DNA of 12,009 nt from Thiomonas sp. (GTDB taxonomy: Bacteria; Pseudomonadota; Gammaproteobacteria; Burkholderiales; Burkholderiaceae_C): assembly GCA_028706735.1 (NCBI GenBank), contig JAQTVS010000055.1, forward strand, positions 1 to 12,009, in the 5' to 3' direction. Positions 6,259 to 12,009 of the stretch are shown one piece after another. The notes beneath the pieces are model-generated. The model did not search any database and was not told where the DNA came from. It saw only the letters and a list, made by a program, of their open reading frames with translations. Both the position numbers and the translations under genes were made by a program. The first letter of the stretch is position 1. Every line of letters starts with the position of its first letter.

Positions 6259-7140
6259 GTGGAATTGCTGGCCTACGCCATCCTCGGTGGCATTCTGTAT
6301 GGCATTTATTTCAGCCTGATCGGCATCGGGCTGAACCTGATCTTTGGCGTCATGCGCATCATCAATCTGGCGCATGGGCAGTTCATCGTGCTGGGCGCGT
6401 ATGCGGCCTGGCTGGTATCGCGCCACTTCGGATTCAACCCGTTGTGGGGCGTGCCGACGGTGATCGTGGCTGCCATCGTTATCGGGTATCCGCTGTACTA
6501 CGCCGTGGTGCCCCGGCTGCAGCGCAGCGGCGACCCGGAGATGCTGTCGTTCATCCTGTTTTTCGGCGTGGGGCAAATGCTCGAAGCGCTCACCGGACTG
6601 GGCTTCGGCGCCGATCAGCGTTCGCTGCCCAGCGAGGCGCTGGGCTCTGGAAATATCGGCGTGTTCGGCCAGGAATTCCCGGACAGTTGGTGGTGGGCCG
6701 CGGGCTTCAGCATTGCCGCCATCGTAGCGCTGTGGCTGTATTTCACCCGCACCAAGCTGGGCTACGCGACCCGCGCCATCATGTCTAGCCGCGACGAGGC
6801 GCTGGCGACCGGCATCAATGTGAACAAAGTCTCGGCGCTGGCCTTCGTTGCCGGGCTGGCGCTCGCCGGAGTCGCCGGTGTGTTTCTGCCCTACCTGCTC
6901 GGCTCGGTTTCGCCCGATCTGGGCGACAACCTCACCACCACCTCGTTCGCCATTGTCATCATCGGCTCGCTGGGCAACCCGCTGGGCACCATCCTCGGCG
7001 GCCTGGTGTTCGGGCTGGGCACGATGTTGATGCAGACCTATTACTCCTCCTGGTCCAACCTCGTGCCGTATGTGCTCTTGCTGGTGATCGTGCTCATCCG
7101 CCCCACGGGCCTGCTTGGAAAGGCGGTGCGCAGTGTCTGA
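6259..7140 (+). CDS. livH: LIV-type ABC transporter permease LivH
   Basis: A 293-residue inner-membrane permease with about eight hydrophobic segments, one half of the channel with LivM. The N-terminal IGIGLNLIFGVMRIINLAHGQF region (from about residue 21) is the family signature. The cytoplasmic loop RAIMSSRDEALATGINVNK (172-190) is the EAA-like site that contacts the ATPases. The C-terminus IVLIRPTGLLG is typical. The start is GTG at 6259, chosen because AGGGAGGG lies four bases upstream and the sequence begins directly with the first family-typical helix. Its last 8 bases overlap livM. The length fits the family (about 290-308). Confidence 0.93.
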   Translation: MELLAYAILGGILYGIYFSLIGIGLNLIFGVMRIINLAHGQFIVLGAYAAWLVSRHFGFNPLWGVPTVIVAAIVIGYPLYYAVVPRLQRSGDPEMLSFILFFGVGQMLEALTGLGFGADQRSLPSEALGSGNIGVFGQEFPDSWWWAAGFSIAAIVALWLYFTRTKLGYATRAIMSSRDEALATGINVNKVSALAFVAGLALAGVAGVFLPYLLGSVSPDLGDNLTTTSFAIVIIGSLGNPLGTILGGLVFGLGTMLMQTYYSSWSNLVPYVLLLVIVLIRPTGLLGKAVRSV

Positions 7141-8068
7141 ACGTTCCTTGTTGCAACGCTGGCGCCCGGGGCTCATCGTGCTGGCCTTGCTGATTGCGGT
7201 GTTCCTGTTTCTGCCGCATGTCTACGGCAACGCGTCGCTGCTGTTCACGCTGATGACCTTCATCGTGCTCGCGCAGGGCCTCAATCTGCTGTATGGCTTC
7301 ACGGGCTACTTGCCCTTCGGCTATGTGGGCTTTTTCGGCTGCGGCGCTTATGCCACCTCGCTGCTGGTGCTGCACAGCGGCCTGCCGGTGCTGCTGTGCG
7401 TGGTGGGGGGCGGGCTGGCTGCGGTGGTGATGGGGCTGATTCTCGGGCCGCTGCTGCGGCTCTCAGGCGCTTACTTTTCCATCGCCAGCCTGGCGGCTTC
7501 GCAGATTCTGTATTTCGTCGTTTCCAACACCAATCTGGCCGACATCACCGGCGGGCCTTACGGGCTGAAAATCGAACAGGTATACGCGCCTACGGCCAGC
7601 TACAACACCATGCTGGCGGTGCTGGTGCTGGCCACCGCGCTGGCGGCGTACTTTCGCGTCTCGGCCTTCGGCATGGGGCTGCGCGCCGTGAAGCAAGACC
7701 CGGTGAGCGCCGCCATGGCCGGCATCAACATCGTGCGCGCCCGGCTCATCACCTGGCTGATCTCGGCTGGCGTGGCCGGGCTGGCCGGCGGGGCCTATGC
7801 GTGGAATCTGTCGGTGTTCTACCCCGAAGCGGTGTTCACCTTGCAAATGTCGGTGTTTGCCATCGTGTTCTCGTTGTTTGGCGGGGTGGGTACGGTCATT
7901 GGCCCCATCATCGGCGCGGGGGTGCTCTACAGCCTGTACGCGGCCATCGGCATTTCCACGCCGCAATATTTCCAGTTGATCTACGGCGGTCTCATCGTGC
8001 TGCTGGTGTTGTTCATGCCCGGCGGCGTGCTGTCGTTGTTGACGCGAAGGGGCGTGCGTGTCTTCTGA
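7133..8068 (+). CDS. livM: LIV-type ABC transporter permease LivM
   Basis: A 311-residue second permease subunit. Conserved segments are LNLLYGFTGYLPFGYVGFFG (50-69), the LSGAYFSIASLA helix start (110-121), ITGGPYG (138-144), the EAA-like loop LRAVKQDPVSAAMAGIN (183-199) and the terminal FMPGGVLSLL. The GTG at 7133 is preferred: it has an AAGG about nine bases upstream, inside the end of livH, and gives an 8-base overlap. An in-frame TTG at 7115 would add only six unremarkable residues. It is shorter than E. coli LivM (425), which has an N-terminal extension, and is of the common short type. The stop overlaps the livG start by 11 bases, implying coupled translation. Confidence 0.93.
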   Translation: MSERSLLQRWRPGLIVLALLIAVFLFLPHVYGNASLLFTLMTFIVLAQGLNLLYGFTGYLPFGYVGFFGCGAYATSLLVLHSGLPVLLCVVGGGLAAVVMGLILGPLLRLSGAYFSIASLAASQILYFVVSNTNLADITGGPYGLKIEQVYAPTASYNTMLAVLVLATALAAYFRVSAFGMGLRAVKQDPVSAAMAGINIVRARLITWLISAGVAGLAGGAYAWNLSVFYPEAVFTLQMSVFAIVFSLFGGVGTVIGPIIGAGVLYSLYAAIGISTPQYFQLIYGGLIVLLVLFMPGGVLSLLTRRGVRVF

Positions 8069-8774
8069 AACCCTCCTTCAGCTTCAGGGCGTGAACAAGC
8101 GCTTCGGCGGGCATGTGGTGCTCAACGACGTCAGCTTCAGCCTCGCGCCGGGCGAGATCGTCGGACTGGTGGGCCCCAACGGCTCGGGCAAGACCACGAC
8201 CATCAATGTCATCTCGGGCCTGTACCGCGCCGACAGCGGCAGCATTCAGTTCGACGGTAAACCCATCCACAAAACGCCGATGCACAAGCTGGCGCAACAC
8301 GGCATCAACCGCACTTTTCAGGTGCCCAAGACCTTTCGCGACATGACGGTGCGGGAGAACATCGAAGTGGCCGCGCACTTCGGCCATGCCGCGGGCGCGG
8401 TGGACATCAACGCCATCCTCCACGACATCGAGCTGGAGAAGCAGGCCGACAAGCTGGCGGGCTCGCTCACGGTCAACCAGCAAAAGCTGCTCGATCTGGG
8501 CCGCGCTCTGGCCACCGGGCCGAAGCTGCTGCTGGTCGATGAAATCGGCGCCGGGCTCAACCCGGCAGAGCTGGGCGGCATAGCCGAGTTGCTGCGCAAG
8601 CTGTCTCAGCGCGGCATCGCCCTCATCGTGGTGGAGCATCTGATGGCGTTTCTCGGCAGCATCACGCAGCGCGTCATTGTGCTGGGCGCCGGGCGCATGT
8701 TGTTCGAGGGCTCGCTCGACGCGGCCTCGCGCCACCCGGAAGTCGTGGCCGCATTCTTCGGAGGCGAAGCATGA
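8058..8774 (+). CDS. livG: LIV-type ABC transporter ATP-binding protein LivG
   Basis: A 238-residue cytoplasmic ATPase that pairs with LivF to energise import. Walker A is GPNGSGKT (39-46), the Q-loop Gln is Q88 (RTFQVPKTF), Walker B is LLLVDE (157-162) and the switch His is H194 (VVEHLM). The signature motif expected as LSxGQ reads LTVNQ (137-141), with Asn where Gly is normal; relaxed signatures are known in some LivG-like subfamilies, so this need not mean inactivity. The C-terminus (HPEVVAAFFGGEA) is typical of LivG. Translation starts at GTG 8058 with AAGGGG five bases upstream, inside the end of livM. The length is slightly below E. coli LivG (255). It overlaps livF by ATGA. Confidence 0.93.
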   Translation: MSSETLLQLQGVNKRFGGHVVLNDVSFSLAPGEIVGLVGPNGSGKTTTINVISGLYRADSGSIQFDGKPIHKTPMHKLAQHGINRTFQVPKTFRDMTVRENIEVAAHFGHAAGAVDINAILHDIELEKQADKLAGSLTVNQQKLLDLGRALATGPKLLLVDEIGAGLNPAELGGIAELLRKLSQRGIALIVVEHLMAFLGSITQRVIVLGAGRMLFEGSLDAASRHPEVVAAFFGGEA

Positions 8775-9496
8775 GCGCATCCGAAACGAACGCCGCCGCC
8801 TTGCTCTCGGTGCGCGATGTACAGACGGGCTATGGCGCGCTGCAAGTGCTTTGGGGCGTCGATCTGGAGGTGATGCCCGGCGAGACAGTGCTGCTGCTCG
8901 GCGCCAATAGCGCGGGCAAGTCCACCCTGCTGCGCACCCTCATCGGGCTGCTGCCGTGCTGGCGTGGCGAGATCACATTTGAAGGCGAGCGCATCGATCC
9001 ACTGCCACCCGATCAGCGCATCCGCCGCGGCATGGCCTATATGTCGGAACTCGGCGTGTTTCCCACCCTGTCGATCGACGAGAACATCGCCCTGGGCGGC
9101 TACTTTCTGAGCGATGCGCAGGTGCGCAAACGCAAGGAGCAACTCTTCGCGCTGTTCCCCGATCTCGCCGCCAAGCGGCGCGATGCGGCAGGCACGCTGT
9201 CGGGCGGGCAGCGCAAGATGCTGGGCATCGCCAAGGTGCTGATCTCCGAGCCCAAGCTGCTGCTGATGGACGAGCCGTCCTCGGGCCTGGCGCCGGTGTT
9301 CGTCAAGCAGGTCATCGAGGTGCTCAAAACCAGCATCGGCGCGGGCACCGCCCTGCTCATCGCCGAGCAGAACGTGGCGTTTCTGGAGCTGGCCGACCGC
9401 GGCTATCTGATCGACCACGGCAAGGTGCGGCTCTCAGGCACGCGGTCCGAACTCGAAGCCAGCGACGCAGTTCGCGAAACTTATTTCGGCCTGTAA
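8771..9496 (+). CDS. livF: LIV-type ABC transporter ATP-binding protein LivF
   Basis: A 241-residue ATPase partner of LivG. Walker A is GANSAGKS (44-51), the signature is a canonical LSGGQ (143-147) and Walker B is LLLMDE (163-168). The usual switch His is replaced by Gln in IAEQN (Q200), which is normal for LivF. The Q-loop region reads MSELGVFPTLSIDENI (91-106) and is about two residues shorter than the common PEGRxVFxxLTVxEN form. The ATG at 8771 overlaps the livG stop (ATGA) and has GGAGG six bases upstream. It is the last transporter gene. The gap to the diguanylate cyclase gene is only 43 bases, almost all taken by a hairpin. Confidence 0.93.
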   Translation: MSASETNAAALLSVRDVQTGYGALQVLWGVDLEVMPGETVLLLGANSAGKSTLLRTLIGLLPCWRGEITFEGERIDPLPPDQRIRRGMAYMSELGVFPTLSIDENIALGGYFLSDAQVRKRKEQLFALFPDLAAKRRDAAGTLSGGQRKMLGIAKVLISEPKLLLMDEPSSGLAPVFVKQVIEVLKTSIGAGTALLIAEQNVAFLELADRGYLIDHGKVRLSGTRSELEASDAVRETYFGL

Positions 9497-9500
9497 ACTT

Positions 9501-9539
9501 GGCGGCCTTGCTGCGGCATTTTGTTGCAGCAAATCCGCC
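9501..9539 (+). promoter_or_regulatory. 39-base hairpin abutting the GGDEF gene start codon
   Basis: GGCGG (9501-9505) pairs with CCGCC (9535-9539), and TTGCTGC (9508-9514) pairs with GCAGCAA (9526-9532), separated by a 2x2 internal loop, with an 11-base loop rich in T. The structure fills the livF-cyclase gap and ends on the base before the ATG. There is no Shine-Dalgarno and no T run after the stem. It could attenuate read-through from the liv operon or control cyclase translation; neither is proven. Confidence 0.6.
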
Positions 9540-10616
9540 ATGCCCGATTCCGCCTCCCGCAGCGACAGTTTCAAGCGATCCGCCTACCGCCGCATCTACC
9601 CGCTGCGCGCCATCGGCATGGCGCTGGGCGGTCTGGCGGTTGCCAGCGTGTTGATCGAACAGCACGCCGCGCCCTGGCGCTGGGCGCTGATGATCGTGAG
9701 CTGCCTGCTCTGGCCGCAGATTGCGCTGCTGCGGGCGCGGCTGAGCGCCGACAGATACCGCACAGAGAAGCATAACCTGCTCATCGACTCGGCCATCGCC
9801 GGGATGTGGGCGCCGCTGCTGCACTTCAACCTCCTGCCCAGCGTGGTGCTAGTGACAGTGACCACGTTTGACAAACTCAGCAGCGGCATGCGCCGCCTGT
9901 GGCTGCAGTCGCTTCCCGGGCTGTTTGGCGCCGCCGTGCTGACCACCTTGATCGTCCGCCCGCCCGTCGAACTGCAGAGTTCGCTGCTGGTCATCCTCTG
10001 CACCCTGCCCTTGCTGGTGGTGCACACCCTGTCGAGCAGCATTGGCAGCTACCGCCTCATCCGCACCGTATCGCGGCAGAACAAGCTGCTTGAAGTACTG
10101 CGGCGCACCGATGCGCAAACCGGGCTGTTCGCGCGCGACCACTGGCAGGAGCAGGCCGACGCCGCCTTGCAGCGGTTTCACGCCACCGGACAACCCGCCT
10201 GCCTGCTGATGATCGACATTGATCACTTCAAGGACATCAACGACACCTATGGACACGCCGCCGGCGATGAAGTCATCGGCCCGGTGGGCCCGCTCATCCG
10301 CGACTGCATTCGCGAGGAAGACAGCGCCGGCCGCTACGGCGGCGATGAATTCGCGGTGCTGTGCCGCAACCTGCGCGCAAGCGACGCCACCGCGATTGCA
10401 GAGCGCATTCGTGCGCGTCTGCAGGATTTGCATCTGGCGCATTACCCGCAACTGCGGCTGACCAGCAGCATTGGCCTGGCCGCTGCCGAACCCGGCTTCG
10501 CCAATTTGCGCGCCTGGATGAACGCCGCCGACACCGCGCTCTATGCCGCCAAGGAACTGGGCCGCAACCAAGTGGCCGAGCGCAGTCCGTCGCTGGCATT
10601 CGATCTCCCGCGCTGA
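9540..10616 (+). CDS. Membrane-anchored diguanylate cyclase (MASE2-GGDEF)
   Basis: A 358-residue inner-membrane enzyme predicted to make cyclic di-GMP from two GTP. Residues ~15-175 form a MASE2-like sensor opening with RRIYPLRAIGMALGG (17-31) and containing about five or six hydrophobic segments. A short helix leads to the GGDEF domain (~188-345). The active motif RYGGDEF (265-271) is intact, and metal/GTP residues D226, N234 and D243 are present (MIDIDHFKDIND and AAGDEV). R258-E-E-D261 upstream is a complete RxxD inhibitory I-site, so product feedback is expected. The architecture and length resemble AdrA/DgcC (371 residues). No EAL domain follows. The ATG at 9540 lacks a Shine-Dalgarno, but no alternative start keeps the MASE2 opening. 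The neighbouring liv operon could share transcription; the sensed signal is unknown. Confidence 0.92.
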   Translation: MPDSASRSDSFKRSAYRRIYPLRAIGMALGGLAVASVLIEQHAAPWRWALMIVSCLLWPQIALLRARLSADRYRTEKHNLLIDSAIAGMWAPLLHFNLLPSVVLVTVTTFDKLSSGMRRLWLQSLPGLFGAAVLTTLIVRPPVELQSSLLVILCTLPLLVVHTLSSSIGSYRLIRTVSRQNKLLEVLRRTDAQTGLFARDHWQEQADAALQRFHATGQPACLLMIDIDHFKDINDTYGHAAGDEVIGPVGPLIRDCIREEDSAGRYGGDEFAVLCRNLRASDATAIAERIRARLQDLHLAHYPQLRLTSSIGLAAAEPGFANLRAWMNAADTALYAAKELGRNQVAERSPSLAFDLPR

Positions 10617-10799
10617 ATCCCCTCGCGTCACATTCGCTTTTGCGGAAATAGTTGCGGTTTTCGCCCGCCGTGACGTCCGCGTGCCTTTCCATTGCGGAAT
10701 GGCGCCTTTACATTGATTTGCATAGATGTCACGCCCAGCAAGCAAACGCAGAGCCGCTCCGTGTTTCCTTCTCGCCCACGGCCGGACCCCGCAACGACC
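10617..10799 (+). other. Intergenic region between the two signalling genes
   Basis: This 183-base gap has no coding signal in the frame of either neighbour. It contains TTGCGG three times (10640, 10652, 10692; the first two 12 bases apart) and a small hairpin, CCATT (10689-10693) with AATGG (10698-10702). The stretch 10704-10730 is the most AT-rich part and may hold the promoter of the downstream gene, but I see no good -35/-10 pair. No intrinsic terminator with a T run follows the cyclase. Confidence 0.35.
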
Positions 10800-12009
10800 A
10801 TGCCGTACAGCGACGCGATCACCACACCAGCCGAAGTCATTGCCGGCCAGCGCAGCACACTGCTGCTCGCCACCTTGCCAATGTCCGCGGCGGCCAATGC
10901 GACCGTGGCGCTCATTGCCGTGGTGGTGTTGCTGCGCAGCAGCCTGCCCACCCAAGGTTTGTGGATCTGGGGAGCATGGATTCTGGCGCTGCAATGCGCC
11001 CGCCTGCTGATCTGGTTTGCGTGGCGCAAACTGCCCTCCACGGACCTGGACGCAGCCCAGAACACCCGCAGGCTTCAACTCTTGCGCGGCGCCGCCTGGG
11101 CCACCGGAGCAAGCTGGGGGACGATCCCGGTGGCGCTGTTTCCGGCGGACACGCTTGCGCAGAGTTTCGTCGCATTTTTTCTGGCGGGCATCAGCGGAGC
11201 GGCGGTGGCGGGGCTGGCGTTCGACGCCTGGACCTCGGGGGTGTTCGTCGTCACGGTGATCGTGCCCCTGGCCCTGCGCCTGTTTCTGATCGGCACGCCC
11301 ATGACCGCTGCGATGGCGGCCATGGTCTTGATCTATCTCCTCTACCTCGGCGTGGCGATCCGCTGGGGGCAGAGCCAGTTCCTGCAACTGCTCGACTGGC
11401 GCACCCGTGCCGAGGCGGCCAGTGCGCGCGCGCAGCGCCAGGCCCGGCGTCATGCGGTGCTCGCGCAGGCCAATCAGCTCGGCGCCTGTGCATCCGACGC
11501 CGAATCGCTCTACGCCGCGGTCTGCCAGGCGGCGGTGGACAGCACCGTCCTGCTGCGCGCCAGAATCCTGCAGCCCGGCCGCGCCGATCCGGCGCAGAGT
11601 CCAGACGCCCTGTCCACCGCCGAAGCCGCCTGGCGTGAGGACCGGCCGCAGTTCAACACCCGCGACGGCATCACCGAGGCCTGCGTTCCCCTGCACAGCC
11701 AGGGCCGGATCGAGGCCCTGCTCTGCGTGGAAAGCACCGCCACCCCAGGTGAAGACGCCACCCTGCGCGATTGGCTGCAACACCTCGGCACCAGCCTGGA
11801 GCGTGGCCTGCAGGCCATCCGGCAGAGCGCGCACATCGTTCGCCTGCAAAAGCTCTACAGCGCGCTCATCGGCGTTGGCGAAGTGATGCTGCAATCCCGC
11901 AGCGCCGACGAGATGGTGACGCGCACCTGCGAAAAACTCGCGCAGGACACCCAGTTTCATGCCGCCTGGCTGGCACAGCCCGATCCGCAGGGCGCGTTTC
12001 ACATCCTGG
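10800..12009 (+). CDS. Polytopic membrane signalling protein with GAF-like regions (3' end outside window)
   Basis: Open to the right edge; 403 residues are visible from the ATG at 10800. About six hydrophobic segments lie within residues 28-188, then a charged Arg/Ala-rich, probably coiled-coil linker (200-222). Residues ~226-340 look like a GAF domain (ACVPLHSQGRIEALLCVES at 294-312 has the GAF strand pattern). From ~350 a second GAF-type start appears (LYSALIGVGEVMLQSRSADE), a form often seen ahead of GGDEF/EAL or histidine-kinase modules. The output domain is outside the window, so cyclic-di-GMP enzyme or sensor kinase cannot be decided. The start has only a weak GGA upstream, and an in-frame GTG at 10761 would add 13 residues without membrane character. 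It lies 184 bases after the diguanylate cyclase gene on the same strand. Confidence 0.75.
   Translation, partial: MPYSDAITTPAEVIAGQRSTLLLATLPMSAAANATVALIAVVVLLRSSLPTQGLWIWGAWILALQCARLLIWFAWRKLPSTDLDAAQNTRRLQLLRGAAWATGASWGTIPVALFPADTLAQSFVAFFLAGISGAAVAGLAFDAWTSGVFVVTVIVPLALRLFLIGTPMTAAMAAMVLIYLLYLGVAIRWGQSQFLQLLDWRTRAEAASARAQRQARRHAVLAQANQLGACASDAESLYAAVCQAAVDSTVLLRARILQPGRADPAQSPDALSTAEAAWREDRPQFNTRDGITEACVPLHSQGRIEALLCVESTATPGEDATLRDWLQHLGTSLERGLQAIRQSAHIVRLQKLYSALIGVGEVMLQSRSADEMVTRTCEKLAQDTQFHAAWLAQPDPQGAFHIL

Noticed and set aside
4621..7176. An 851-codon open frame on the minus strand opposite the binding-protein and livH genes
   Set aside because: Its protein is His/Gly/Arg/Gln-rich without recognisable domains, and it lies opposite two well-conserved genes with proper start sites. 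Long antisense open frames are expected in GC-rich DNA.
9501..9539. Intrinsic terminator after livF
   Set aside because: The stem is not followed by a T run (ATGCCC follows directly), so it is listed as a regulatory hairpin instead.
9849..12002. A 717-codon open frame on the minus strand opposite the cyclase and sensor genes
   Set aside because: Low-complexity composition and no family motifs; the plus strand carries the GGDEF domain and a coherent membrane-GAF protein.
1..12009. CRISPR array, tRNA genes, insertion sequence or prophage
   Set aside because: No regularly spaced direct repeats, tRNA-like cloverleaf, transposase or phage gene was found by reading both strands.

Overview
This is a GC-rich, gene-dense chromosomal segment of ordinary proteobacterial character. 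Gene content and protein style (an NCS1 permease, Upp, a tri-heme periplasmic cytochrome c, a complete LIV-type ABC operon and a MASE2-GGDEF protein) suggest a betaproteobacterium of the Burkholderiales. A Thiomonas-like host is a tentative guess from impression, not from a search. No tRNA, rRNA, CRISPR array, insertion sequence or phage gene was seen.

Layout. The left arm (1-3103) reads entirely on the minus strand. In transcription order it holds upp (uracil phosphoribosyltransferase), a JmjC/cupin_8-type Fe(II)/2-oxoglutarate oxygenase of unknown substrate, and an NCS1 purine/cytosine-type permease that runs off the left edge. This looks like a nucleobase uptake and salvage neighbourhood with an uncharacterised oxygenase inserted. 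A 214-base divergent spacer (3104-3317), with two dyads and a candidate sigma70 promoter, separates it from a plus-strand monocistronic tri-heme cytochrome c (3318-4595) that ends in a clear intrinsic terminator.

The 337-base gap 4596-4932 holds that terminator, a cluster of GC-rich hairpins that looks like a dispersed REP/MITE-like element, and a perfect 14-base palindrome ahead of the next operon. The operon 4933-9496 encodes a full branched-chain-amino-acid-type (HAAT family) ABC importer: binding protein, two permeases (LivH, LivM) and two ATPases (LivG, LivF). The last four genes overlap or are translationally coupled. A hairpin sits between the binding-protein gene and livH, where differential expression is usually set. 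The imported substrate cannot be read from sequence.

The right arm (9540-12009) holds two membrane-anchored signalling proteins on the same strand: a MASE2-GGDEF diguanylate cyclase with intact active and inhibitory sites, whose start codon directly abuts a 39-base hairpin, and the N-terminal 403 residues of a polytopic protein with GAF-like regions that runs off the right edge. 

Two real genes (the permease at the left edge and the sensor at the right edge) are open at the window boundary. I see no clearly novel multi-gene system. The most interesting leads are the oxygenase placed between upp and a nucleobase permease, the hairpin abutting the cyclase start codon, the hairpin cluster at 4644-4798, and the degenerate ABC signature of LivG.
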